From JAFGJQ01 sp964495075 (lineage in GTDB: Bacteria > Planctomycetota > Phycisphaerae > UBA1845): a stretch of DNA of 64,000 nucleotides. Positions 17,125 to 25,837 of the stretch are shown piece after piece (positions within the stretch are counted from its first letter, which is position 1; the number at the start of each line of letters is the position of its first letter). The position numbers were made by a program, and so were the translations under genes. The stretch spans positions 62,001 through 126,000 of the forward strand of contig CAZBUJ010000004.1 of the NCBI GenBank assembly GCA_964495075.1. The letters are read 5' to 3'. The notes under the pieces were generated by a model that saw only the letters and a program-made list of their open reading frames with translations, ran no database searches and was not told the origin of the DNA.

Positions 17125-19500
17125 ATGATATCTGGCCCGACATGTCTTCGCAAGGGATGGGCGGCATTGGCAGGGCGAGGAGAGCGGGGGCGATGGGTAC
17201 TGGTCGCGGCCCTCTTGATGTCCGGGACCTCAGCGGCGGACGCCCAGAGCGTCACCGTGGACAACGAGGACCCGGAGTTCACGGTTCTCGCTGGTGAGTG
17301 GGAGACGGGCGCGTATGGCGAACCGTATGGCTCGTACTACAACTGGGCCCTCACGTCCGGCGCCGGCGGTGCGTGGGCGGAGGCGGAATGGCGCCCGGAT
17401 CTCCCGGATGAGGGTGTGTACCAGGTCACCACGTGGTACGTCCAGGGCGCTAACCGGGCCGACAACGCGACGTTCACCGTGCACCACGCGGGCGGTTCCA
17501 CGCCGGTGATTATCGATCAACAGACGGGAGGGGAGACCTGGGTCTCCCTGGGGTCCTACACGTTCGAGGCCGGCACGGGCGGCTACGTGACGCTCCACAA
17601 TGAAGCCCACCCGAGCGTGGTGATCGCGGACGCGATTCGCTTCACCCTCGAAACGTCGACCGTCGAACTCACCATGGCCCTCAGCCCGGCAGGCTGGGGC
17701 GAAACGTGGCCTGCCGTCGGTGGACCGTATACCTACGCCGTCAACGAAGTGGTGGCGATCACCGCCCTCGCCTATCCCGGCTATGAGTTCCACCGCTGGG
17801 AGGTCTCCGCGGGCTCGGAGGTGGCCGACCCGACAAGTCCGGTCACCACCGTCACCATGGACCAGGATAAAACGGTGACCGCCCTCTTCGTCGAGGAGGG
17901 TTACGTGGAGAGCGAGTTCCGCGCCTTCTGGGCGGATGCCTTCCATAGCGGTTACAAGAGCCGGGCCCAGATCGACACCATGATCGCCTATGCGCTGGCC
18001 GGCAATTACAACGCGATCATCCCCGAGGTGCTCGCGTTCCAGGACACCGGAGGCGGCGGACACGGTGCTTACTGGGACTCCGACATCGTTCCGAAAGCCA
18101 GCGACATCATCGATGACTTCGACCCGCTGGAATACATGTGCGAGCAGGCTCACGCAGTGGGGATCGAGGTTCACGCGTGGCTCGTGGCGTTTCGTGTTTC
18201 CAATGAGTGGCCACCGCCGGGGAACCCCATCGTCGCGGCGCATCCCGAGTGGCTCATGGTGCCGCGGGCGGCTGCCGGTGGCGGGCCGGCGCCGATCGGC
18301 GACCGGTACACGTTCGACCCCGGCTCACCCGGCGTGCAGGACTACCTCATGTCCATCGTGAAGGAGCTGTGCAGCCGCTACGATATCGACGGCATTCACT
18401 GGGACTACATCCGTTACACGCAGACCGACGCGGGCTACCCCGCGGACCCGGATTATGAAGGATCCAGCCTCGCCCGCTTCCAGGCTATCACCGGGTACTC
18501 GGGCATTCCCGCCACCGATTACGGCCCGTGGAACGACTTCCGGCGCCGTACGATAACCGAGGTCGTGCGCCGAGCCATGTTTGAGATCCCGATCATCGAC
18601 AACCCGCGGCAACCGCTGCGACACACGGCGGCACTCGTCACGTGGTACCCCGCGAGTGCGGACTTCCACCAGACGAATCCGTACCGCGTCTTCTGCGATT
18701 GGGAATTCTGGCAGTCGAAAGGCTACCTCGACGCGACCATCCCGATGTGCTACTTCGACGAAGACAGTTATCCCGTCACGTACCGCCAATGGGTGGACAA
18801 CAGCGTGACGTGGGCCCAGGCGTACGACCGGCACACGTACATCGGGCCTGGCATCTACCTGAACTCGTTCACCGACAGCAATACGCAACTGCAGTACGCG
18901 CGCGATGCCGGCGCCGGCGGAATGAGCACCTACTCCTACCGCGGCACCAGTGACGGAACCGCGACTTGGTCCGACTGGTATGACTACGTGTCATCCCACG
19001 TCTTCAGCCAGGCGGCCGTGCCGCCGCCGATGCCCTGGCGCGATCCGATCACCGCGGTCGATGGCACGATCTACGGGCGGGTGGCCGACGGCGCCACCGG
19101 CCAGCCCCTCGACGATGCGACCGTCGAGGCGATCGGCATCGAGACGGCCCAGACCGACGGCAACGGGTACTTCATCCTGACCAAGTTGTCTGCCGGCGCC
19201 GACGGCACGCCGGTCGCGATCCGGGCCAGTCAGGCCGGCTACCCGGACAGCGTGCGCCCGGCCGTGCTGGTCGAACGAGCGGGCTTCACGGAAGCGAACA
19301 TCGGCATGGGGGATTGGTTACCCGGCGATTACGACGTGAGCGGCACCGTCGACCTGGATGATTACTTGCGTCTGGCCGACTGCCTCATCGGACCGCAACC
19401 GGGTCCGCCGCCGGCCGGCTGTGATCTGTTTGACTTTGACCTTGACGGCGACGTCGATGCCGATGATTTCCGGGTGTTCCAAATAACGTTCGGGATGTAA
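17125..19500 (+). CDS. GHL10-type glycoside hydrolase with golvesin-like, TALF-repeat, carboxypeptidase-regulatory and dockerin-like domains
   Basis: 791 residues; ATG at 17125 with GGAGG five bases upstream. Order: signal peptide (1-40), golvesin-like sandwich (~42-185, with YQVTTWYVQGANRADNATFTV), a repeat ending KTVTALF (~190-260), a PF02638/YddW-like (beta/alpha)8 domain (~265-625), a carboxypeptidase-regulatory sandwich (~635-720) and two Ca loops (GDYDVSGTVDLDDY, FDLDGDVDADDF). In the barrel, AYWDSDIVP, GIEVHAWL, FDPGSPGVQDY and DIDGIHWDYIRY are the conserved blocks; the Asp/His/Glu-rich IHWDYIRY strand is the likely catalytic face. Family members act on glycans and some are linked to cell-wall substrates; the target is unknown. 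Two paralogues lie at 31919 and 33819. Confidence 0.85.
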   Translation: MISGPTCLRKGWAALAGRGERGRWVLVAALLMSGTSAADAQSVTVDNEDPEFTVLAGEWETGAYGEPYGSYYNWALTSGAGGAWAEAEWRPDLPDEGVYQVTTWYVQGANRADNATFTVHHAGGSTPVIIDQQTGGETWVSLGSYTFEAGTGGYVTLHNEAHPSVVIADAIRFTLETSTVELTMALSPAGWGETWPAVGGPYTYAVNEVVAITALAYPGYEFHRWEVSAGSEVADPTSPVTTVTMDQDKTVTALFVEEGYVESEFRAFWADAFHSGYKSRAQIDTMIAYALAGNYNAIIPEVLAFQDTGGGGHGAYWDSDIVPKASDIIDDFDPLEYMCEQAHAVGIEVHAWLVAFRVSNEWPPPGNPIVAAHPEWLMVPRAAAGGGPAPIGDRYTFDPGSPGVQDYLMSIVKELCSRYDIDGIHWDYIRYTQTDAGYPADPDYEGSSLARFQAITGYSGIPATDYGPWNDFRRRTITEVVRRAMFEIPIIDNPRQPLRHTAALVTWYPASADFHQTNPYRVFCDWEFWQSKGYLDATIPMCYFDEDSYPVTYRQWVDNSVTWAQAYDRHTYIGPGIYLNSFTDSNTQLQYARDAGAGGMSTYSYRGTSDGTATWSDWYDYVSSHVFSQAAVPPPMPWRDPITAVDGTIYGRVADGATGQPLDDATVEAIGIETAQTDGNGYFILTKLSAGADGTPVAIRASQAGYPDSVRPAVLVERAGFTEANIGMGDWLPGDYDVSGTVDLDDYLRLADCLIGPQPGPPPAGCDLFDFDLDGDVDADDFRVFQITFGM

Positions 19501-19546
19501 AGACCGGCCGAAGACCGCCGCCTCACGGCTCAACTGATCACCTACC

Positions 19547-20734
19547 CTAACGATCCCGGCCGAGGGTCTCGGCGGCGGCGATCGCCGCCCCCAGGGCGGG
19601 TGCCGCTCGAAGGCGCGACGCCTGCATCAGGCCGGCCTTGAGCCGACCGTTCTCCAGACAATGCGCGACGAGTGCCGCCCGGCCGGAGCGTTCCACCATT
19701 ACGGCCAGGTGGGCGTCGAGGCGGTCGGCAAAGACCGACCGGTAGGCAGGGTCGGCGTAGATCTGGCCGACGCGCTGGCCGATGACCACGCGATCCAGCC
19801 GTGTCCCGAGGTAGCGGTGTGTCGTTTGGAGAGCGGCGTAGCTTTCACCGCGATGCGGCGCGTCGGCCCGACCCGCGAACACGGTCTGCATCCGTTCGAA
19901 GATCAATTCGGCAAGAACGCACGCCGCGCAGTCCAGCCACGCCCGGGCCGTGGGGTCGCCCCCGGCCGCATCCACTTCCGGAAACCGGGGCCTGTCCGGA
20001 CCCAGACCGCCCAGCAGCCGGGCATAAACGTCGTTGAGCGACTTGGCCGACACGAGCTTCTCGAAGGTCGGCCCGAGTGACGACGGCATCTGCCACGACT
20101 TCTGGATCCACGCACGGCTTTCGTCGAACGTCACCAGCCGCCCGCCGAGTTTCATCGCGTCGGCGATCCCGGTGCCGCAGCCGACGTAGTACGCATGGTC
20201 CACATCGCGGAATAATCCTTCTTCCGCATGAAGCTCGCCCAGACCGCAGTAATCGGCGTCACTGCCCAGGGCGGCCACCGGTGCGGCCAGGGTGATTTCG
20301 AGCTCAGACAACCGGCGCTCGAAGCGATCCAGGTAGTCGGGCATCCGCGGTCCATTGTTGAGCGCGTTGATACCCCGTCCGTCCGGCGTTTTCAGTCCCG
20401 GCATGCCCACGCCGATCAGCACGTGCCCGGCGCCGACTTGCCGCACGACGTCGGCCACCGCCTCGCAGGCTGCTTCGATCCACAACGCCGCCTGCTCGCG
20501 TTCGCCGTCGCCGACATCGATCTCGCCCGCATCGCGCTGGCGCAGCTGCTCGGTCACCGAGACCGGCTCGAAGCCGGGCCGCCTCTCGTACTCGCGGGAG
20601 GCGGCGGCGGTGCCGAGGGCGAAATCACGCGGACGGCGCACATCGCCGCACCGGACGTGGTGCGCCTTGGCTTCCGTAGCTCCTCCATCCACCCCGATCA
20701 ACGTCAGGTTGCCGTGCGTCGACGCCTCACCCAT
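19547..20734 (-). CDS. Actin-fold (ASKHA) sugar kinase, BadF/N-acetylglucosamine-kinase-like
   Basis: 395 residues. The ATG at 20734 lies inside the last codons of the glycosyltransferase gene (8-base overlap, ATGGGTGA), so translation is likely coupled. The N-terminal LIGVDGGATEAKAHHV is the phosphate-1 loop of the actin/hexokinase superfamily, GVGMPGLKTPDGR fits the sugar-side region, and YYVGCGTGIADAMKLGGRLV fits the phosphate-2 loop. These features match BadF-type and eukaryote-like N-acetylglucosamine kinases. Given NagB and NamZ in the window, an amino-sugar or muramyl-sugar substrate is attractive, but this is inference; no specificity residue can be read. The exact start could also be upstream, but the longer frame is Arg/Ser-rich noise. 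Confidence 0.72.
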   Translation of the reverse strand: MGEASTHGNLTLIGVDGGATEAKAHHVRCGDVRRPRDFALGTAAASREYERRPGFEPVSVTEQLRQRDAGEIDVGDGEREQAALWIEAACEAVADVVRQVGAGHVLIGVGMPGLKTPDGRGINALNNGPRMPDYLDRFERRLSELEITLAAPVAALGSDADYCGLGELHAEEGLFRDVDHAYYVGCGTGIADAMKLGGRLVTFDESRAWIQKSWQMPSSLGPTFEKLVSAKSLNDVYARLLGGLGPDRPRFPEVDAAGGDPTARAWLDCAACVLAELIFERMQTVFAGRADAPHRGESYAALQTTHRYLGTRLDRVVIGQRVGQIYADPAYRSVFADRLDAHLAVMVERSGRAALVAHCLENGRLKAGLMQASRLRAAPALGAAIAAAETLGRDR

Positions 20735-22352
20735 GGCAACAACCACCCCGGGCAACGAGGGCCATGCGACGCAGGAGAGCCGCTCGCCGCATGTGATCCT
20801 TCGCGTTGTCATTGCGGTCGATGGTCGCCTGGTCGATGCTGTGATCGGTGCCACCCGAGTGTCGCACGACCTGGTAGATCGGGTCCCAGACACGCCCGAT
20901 GGTGTACCGCTCGCTCATGCGGAGCACGAGATCGTAGTCCTCACCGTAGTTGCGACACGACGGATCGTCGTTCACGCCGAACCAGCCGACGTCCGCGATC
21001 GCCTTGATATGAGCGGAACGCGGGGCACCCGCTCCGTTGATGCGCAGCAGGTTGTTGCGGCCGTTGTCCGCCGTCCACTCGTCGTGCGTCACCACGGGAA
21101 TCGCCTCGTTTCGCACGACCTCGCCGGTGCCGTTTAGCAGCGTGGAGACCTCGTACGAGCCCACCACCATGCCGATCGACCGGTCCGATGCGAACACCTC
21201 GAGCAGCTTGGCCACGGCGTCCGGCTTGAGGCGATCGTCCGAATCGAGCTGCACGTAGTATTTGCCCGCGGCGGCCGCGATACCGGTATTCAGACACAGC
21301 CCGAGGTTGTTCACGTCCACCACGATCAGCCGGACCGGCGGCGCGGACGGGTCGTATCGGTCGCCGCCTTCCTGGTACCGGCGCACCGCTTCGATCGTCG
21401 GATCCTCCGGGCCGCCGTTCACCACGACGATCGCCTCCACCTGGCTGATCGTCTGGGCCTGTACGCTCTCGATCGCCCAGCCGATGAACTCGGGGCGGTT
21501 GTTCACGGGAATCACCACGCTGGCAATACACTCCGCGAATCGCTCCTCCTCCTCCGGGTCGTACTCCACCGGTCGGGCGTGCTCGCCGGGGACGAGGTAG
21601 GTACCCGTGCGTTTCAGGTGCTCGGTGACCGCCTCCTCCATTTCGAGTTGTACGTATTTGTCGGCCAGCAGGTAGTCGAAGACGTTGTGCTCGGTGGCCG
21701 GTGCCTTCACGGAGTACAGCGCCCCCGCGTACCGGTTCGCCACGTGCACCAGCGGGCCGTGCTCGCTCATCCGCAGACGTAAGTCGTACCAGTCGGCCGC
21801 CTTGTACCGCTCGTTGGCCATCCCCGCCTCGCGGAGGGTGATTATCGGACACAGGATCACGGGCCCGAAATCCCACGCGTCACGAAGCCGGCCCGGGTGC
21901 CAGTCCAGCAGATGTACGTCCCGGCGGGCGCCGGATGCGTCCACCCGCTCGTAATCGGCGTAGACGAAACCGACCGGCCCCCGGCGGGTGGCCGCCATGA
22001 GCATGGTCCGGGCCGCCGACCGTCGGAGCACGACCTCGGCAGCCGTGTTGTTAATCAGGAGAAGGTAGTCGCTCTGGGTCGCGTGGATGGCCGCGTTGAA
22101 CATGGCCGCCCGCGTCTCGTACTTGCCCGGCAGGTGGCGGACTCGCCCTGACGCGATCAACTCAGCAGGTACAAAATCCGCCGGTGCTGTCGGGCCGCGG
22201 TCGTCTACCACGAGAATCTCGGGCGGATCGCCGTTCGGACAATCCTGACCCAACGCCGCTCGCACCATTGCGCCATATGCGTCCGTGCCGTAGGGTAGAC
22301 GCTCGCTGAAAAGCAGAGCGATTGTCACCGTCGCATTCTGGAATGACCTCAT
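20727..22352 (-). CDS. Tandem GT2-family glycosyltransferase
   Basis: 541 residues with two GT-A folds. The N-terminal half (~1-270) is divergent: it keeps ILVVDDRG, the KYETRAAMFNAAIHATQSDYLLLINN block and YADYERVD. The C-terminal half (~285-530) is canonical family 2: SVVIPVNNRPEFIGWAIESVQAQT, EAIVVVNGG, and YYVQLDSDDRLKPDAV, where DSDD is the metal/nucleotide-binding DxD. It would transfer a nucleotide-activated sugar, probably in surface glycan or glycoprotein synthesis; no membrane segments are seen. It overlaps the downstream sugar kinase, so the two probably act together. No Shine-Dalgarno sequence precedes the ATG, and the candidate promoter lies close enough to give a nearly leaderless mRNA. 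Confidence 0.8.
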   Translation of the reverse strand: MRSFQNATVTIALLFSERLPYGTDAYGAMVRAALGQDCPNGDPPEILVVDDRGPTAPADFVPAELIASGRVRHLPGKYETRAAMFNAAIHATQSDYLLLINNTAAEVVLRRSAARTMLMAATRRGPVGFVYADYERVDASGARRDVHLLDWHPGRLRDAWDFGPVILCPIITLREAGMANERYKAADWYDLRLRMSEHGPLVHVANRYAGALYSVKAPATEHNVFDYLLADKYVQLEMEEAVTEHLKRTGTYLVPGEHARPVEYDPEEEERFAECIASVVIPVNNRPEFIGWAIESVQAQTISQVEAIVVVNGGPEDPTIEAVRRYQEGGDRYDPSAPPVRLIVVDVNNLGLCLNTGIAAAAGKYYVQLDSDDRLKPDAVAKLLEVFASDRSIGMVVGSYEVSTLLNGTGEVVRNEAIPVVTHDEWTADNGRNNLLRINGAGAPRSAHIKAIADVGWFGVNDDPSCRNYGEDYDLVLRMSERYTIGRVWDPIYQVVRHSGGTDHSIDQATIDRNDNAKDHMRRAALLRRMALVARGGCCHG

Positions 22353-22362
22353 AGTGCCGGGT

Positions 22363-22390
22363 ATTCTACACGCCGGGGAGCCCGAGGCAA
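22363..22390 (-). promoter_or_regulatory. Candidate promoter giving a near-leaderless glycosyltransferase mRNA
   Basis: On the minus strand TTGCCT (22385-22390) and TAGAAT (22363-22368) are 16 bases apart. The expected start of transcription, about seven bases further, falls within a few bases of the ATG at 22352, which itself lacks a ribosome-binding site. Confidence 0.4.
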
Positions 22391-22439
22391 AGCAGGGCGG
22401 GTCGATCGCAGCGATGCCGACCGGCGAGGGAGACGAAGG

Positions 22440-23378
22440 ATGAACGACCCATCAACGAGCGTGGCGATCCGTCGAGCCACCCAGGCCGATTTGCCCGCCA
22501 TGCATGATCTCGCGTCGGCGAGCCTGGTCTATGACACTTTCAGCTTGGACCTGCTCGCGGAGAAGCTGGTGTATAACCCCGCCCCTGGACAGTTCAACAA
22601 GTGGGTTCTCCTGGCCGAGCAGGGGCGTGATGTCGTCGGCTTCATGCAATGCGTGGAACGCCCGTCGCAGGCCAAGGCCTGGGTCGGCATCTTCGTGGTC
22701 GAGCCGCGGCGCCGGCGCCAGGGCATCGGCACCACCTTGCTCGAGCACGCCCGACGGGATTTCCGTCAATCCAATACGCAGGAGGTCGAAGCCCTGGCCA
22801 TCCCGGGCAACTACTTCAATCCCGGGCTGGACCCGCGCTACACTGCGGCCCTTTGCTTCCTCGAGGCGCACGGGTTCGAGCGGTTCAAAGACTGCGTCAA
22901 CCTGACCGCCGACATATCGAAACGGTTCGACCTCTCCGACGAACAGAAGCGGCTGGCCTCGCTCGGCATCACCGTCCGACGGGCGGACCACTTCGACGGG
23001 CCGCTCCTCGACGCGTTCTTCGCCGAGCAGTTCGGGCCGGACTGGCGCATGGAAGCGGCGCTCGCCATGCAGAACGATCCGCCCGCCCTCCACCTCGCCC
23101 TGCGTGACGGGCACGTCATCGCCTTCAGCGGCCACTCCAGCCAGAATCGCGAGTGGGGGTTCTTCGGTCCGATGGGCACCACCCCGGACGCCCGCGGCAC
23201 CGGGATCGGACGCGTTCTCCTGTGGCACTGCCTGAACGACATGCACGACGCGGGGCATCGGACGTCGGTGATCCCCTGGGTCGGCCCCATCGGCTTCTAT
23301 TCGCGGTACGTCCCCTGCCGAGTGGACCGCGTGTTCTGGCGGTACCGGCTCCCACTGGTTTCCGCCGGCGCGTCCTAG
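22440..23378 (+). CDS. Tandem GNAT-family N-acetyltransferase
   Basis: 312 residues. The first GNAT domain (~5-150) has WVGIFVVEPRRRRQGIGTTLLEHA, the acetyl-CoA pyrophosphate loop (R/QxxGxG/A). The second (~175-305) has the weaker ARGTGIGRVLLWHCL loop after GFFGPMGTTPD. Double GNAT proteins exist in which one half is catalytic and the other structural, mycothiol synthase being the best-known layout, but nothing here points to that substrate. GGGAGACGAAGG precedes the ATG. It is divergent from the glycosyltransferase gene and converges on the phosphoesterase-PQQ gene with overlapping stop codons. Confidence 0.82.
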   Translation: MNDPSTSVAIRRATQADLPAMHDLASASLVYDTFSLDLLAEKLVYNPAPGQFNKWVLLAEQGRDVVGFMQCVERPSQAKAWVGIFVVEPRRRRQGIGTTLLEHARRDFRQSNTQEVEALAIPGNYFNPGLDPRYTAALCFLEAHGFERFKDCVNLTADISKRFDLSDEQKRLASLGITVRRADHFDGPLLDAFFAEQFGPDWRMEAALAMQNDPPALHLALRDGHVIAFSGHSSQNREWGFFGPMGTTPDARGTGIGRVLLWHCLNDMHDAGHRTSVIPWVGPIGFYSRYVPCRVDRVFWRYRLPLVSAGAS

Positions 23379-25645
23379 TGGCGGTCGGCCGGCGCGCCGG
23401 GGACGCCGGCCCGGCGCACGGCCGTCACCGACCCGTCCATGCCGGCCACGTAGCAGACCGGGCTCGAGCCGCCGTCGCGGGATGGGCCCATCGCCACCGG
23501 CGCCATGACATAGAACCCCGGCGTGGTCTGGTAGGACCACAGCAGCGCTCCGTCGGCCGCTCGCATGACGCTCAGCCGCCCGGTGTTTGAACAGACGACT
23601 AACCTGCCGTCGCGGTCCGTCATCGGCACTGGCAGTCGGCCGCTCGGTCGCTCGACGTCCCAGACCACGTGTCCGTCCGAACCGTGCTTGCGAACGTGAC
23701 CGTCGGTCGCGCGGGAATAGAACGACGCGCCGTCCGATGATGGACCGATCGCCGAAGCGTTGAGTTTCCATCTCGAATCCAACGCCCCGTCCACCTTGTA
23801 CGCGCCGAGCTCGTAGCCCCGATCGCAGACGAAGACGCGATCGCCCATCACCAGGGGCCCGCAGTCGGCCGGTGCGTAGTAGCGCGCGCCCTTACCTTCG
23901 CTCGATTTCGGTCCTGGCGACTTCCAACGCAGCTTCCCATCAGCGGATTCGACAGCGTAAAGATACCCGTCCCATGCGCCAAAGACGACCAGGTCACCCC
24001 AGACCACCGGCTTCGACTCGATCGCGTAGTCCGCCCGTTCGAACGTCCAGCGCGAGGTGCCGTCCGCCAGGCCGAATGCGTGCAAGCGGCCGCCGTTGTC
24101 GCCGATGTACACGGTCGCGCCGTCCGCCTCCGGCCACCCGTATACCGGGCGTCCGACCTCGTGCTTCCAGCGCGGTCGCCCGTCGAGCCCCAACGCGTAG
24201 ACGTTTCCGTCTCCGGAGCCGAGAATCAGCAGGCCGTTGGCCGCCAGCGGCGTGCCCAGAATCTCGCCCTGTGTGGCGAACGCCCAGCGAAACGCACCCG
24301 TGACCTCGTCGAGAGCCCGCACGATGCCATCGGTGCCGGCCACAATGACCAGGCCGTCCGCCACGACCGGCCCGGCCTTGATCGCCGTGGGAAACACGCG
24401 GCGCCACACCACGTCCACATCGGGACCGACGAGCCGGAACACGCGGCTGCGGCTCTCCAGGACGCCGGCGTCATTCTCCGCTACAACCGTAAGCAGGTGC
24501 TCGCCAGGCGGCAGGTTCGCCAGCGACAGTTTGAGCGTTTCGCCGGCCGTCGTCCCCGCGGCCGTGTGCCGGTCCTCGCCGTTGATGCGATAGTGCAGCC
24601 GGGCCGCTTCGTTCTTCGCCTCCGGTCGGACGTCGCCCAACCGCACCGTCAACTCGGGCCGCGTGAGGACCGCCTCGGGTCCCGGGCTCGCGATGGCAAA
24701 CAGCCGCGTCGGAGCCGTCGTGGGCAGTGGCTTCTCGAACACGGCTCGCCATTGCTGTGGCTGTTGTTCACGCTTCGGTCGCTTCGGATCGCCTTGATGG
24801 AAGCGATACGCGTATCGCATCACGCCGTTCCGAATGCTGAGAATGGCGTAGCCGGCATTCTTGCCGAATGTCGAGCCGCCCATCACGCCGTCGATGCCCA
24901 CGATCCTTCCGTGACTCACGCCGTGCCCGTGCCCGTACATGAGCAGCACGACGTTGTAGTCCCGAAGCATGTCGATCAGCGTGTCCGTCTCCGCCGGGTT
25001 CGCGAAGCCGCCGTCGTACAGCGGGTGATGCAGCGCCACGATCACCGGCGTGCCCGGTTCGATCGCGTCCAGGTCGGTTTTTAGCCACGCACGCGTCTTC
25101 GCGTCGATTGTCGGGACCGGCTCCTGGGGCGACGCGGAGTTGATGCACGCGAAATGAACACCGTGTCGAGCGAACGAGTAGTTTTCCCCGCCATGCCGGC
25201 GGCGCATCACGTCGTACATCGCCACCCAGGTGTTGTCATGGTTGCCGGGTTGGACGTAGATCGGGCAGGGAACGCCGGCGAATGCATCACAGAACACCTT
25301 CCACGTATCGTCGATGACCCCGTACTCCGTAAGATCCCCCGTCACCAGGGCGAACTCCGGGGCCGGCACCGCCATGTCGAGCGGATCGATCGCCTGGGGC
25401 TTGCCCGCTTCCTCGCTGAGCCACCGAATGGTCTCCGCTCCGCGGGGTGCGCCGGGGGGACCGGTCCGCATGAGGTGTGGCCCGAGGTGCGTGTCCGAAA
25501 TATGCAGAATCGTGAAGTCGGCGTCGGTCAACGCCGCCTTCGGCGGTGACGGGTTCGTTCCCTGGCTGACGGGTTCGGTTGACGGCTGACCGCACGCCGC
25601 CACAAACACGCACGACACGACTAACAGGATTCGCGTGATGTTCAT
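23375..25645 (-). CDS. Lipoprotein fusing a metallophosphoesterase with a PQQ-type beta-propeller
   Basis: 756 residues from the ATG at 25645 (GGGAG about 10 bases upstream). The N-terminus VVSCVFVAACG is a lipoprotein signal with Cys19 as the lipidated residue. Residues ~45-290 carry the calcineurin-like motifs DTH, TGD, GNHD, LHHP and GHGHG. A beta-sandwich (~315-415) follows, then a PQQ/BamB-like propeller (~420-745) built from blades such as LVIVAGTDGIVRALDEVTGAFRWAF and LLILGSGDGNVYALGLDGRPRW. Such propellers usually bind partner proteins or ligands rather than PQQ. The protein is expected in the periplasm or outer envelope. Substrate unknown. Its stop codon shares a CTAG with the convergent GNAT gene. 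Confidence 0.85.
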   Translation of the reverse strand: MNITRILLVVSCVFVAACGQPSTEPVSQGTNPSPPKAALTDADFTILHISDTHLGPHLMRTGPPGAPRGAETIRWLSEEAGKPQAIDPLDMAVPAPEFALVTGDLTEYGVIDDTWKVFCDAFAGVPCPIYVQPGNHDNTWVAMYDVMRRRHGGENYSFARHGVHFACINSASPQEPVPTIDAKTRAWLKTDLDAIEPGTPVIVALHHPLYDGGFANPAETDTLIDMLRDYNVVLLMYGHGHGVSHGRIVGIDGVMGGSTFGKNAGYAILSIRNGVMRYAYRFHQGDPKRPKREQQPQQWRAVFEKPLPTTAPTRLFAIASPGPEAVLTRPELTVRLGDVRPEAKNEAARLHYRINGEDRHTAAGTTAGETLKLSLANLPPGEHLLTVVAENDAGVLESRSRVFRLVGPDVDVVWRRVFPTAIKAGPVVADGLVIVAGTDGIVRALDEVTGAFRWAFATQGEILGTPLAANGLLILGSGDGNVYALGLDGRPRWKHEVGRPVYGWPEADGATVYIGDNGGRLHAFGLADGTSRWTFERADYAIESKPVVWGDLVVFGAWDGYLYAVESADGKLRWKSPGPKSSEGKGARYYAPADCGPLVMGDRVFVCDRGYELGAYKVDGALDSRWKLNASAIGPSSDGASFYSRATDGHVRKHGSDGHVVWDVERPSGRLPVPMTDRDGRLVVCSNTGRLSVMRAADGALLWSYQTTPGFYVMAPVAMGPSRDGGSSPVCYVAGMDGSVTAVRRAGVPGAPADRH

Positions 25646-25837
25646 AACCGATGCTCCCAAGCTCGCTGGCTTTCTGATGGACCGAGTCGATCCGCGGCGC
25701 GGGCCCGTGGCCCGCCTTGACACGGCCGCCGCCTTCGCGAACCATAGCGACCATGGCGTTCGCTATCGACCTCGTATTGTGGGACAGGTTCGCTTGCCCG
25801 TCCATGGCGCCGTCACCCTGGCCGAACGGAGGGACCC

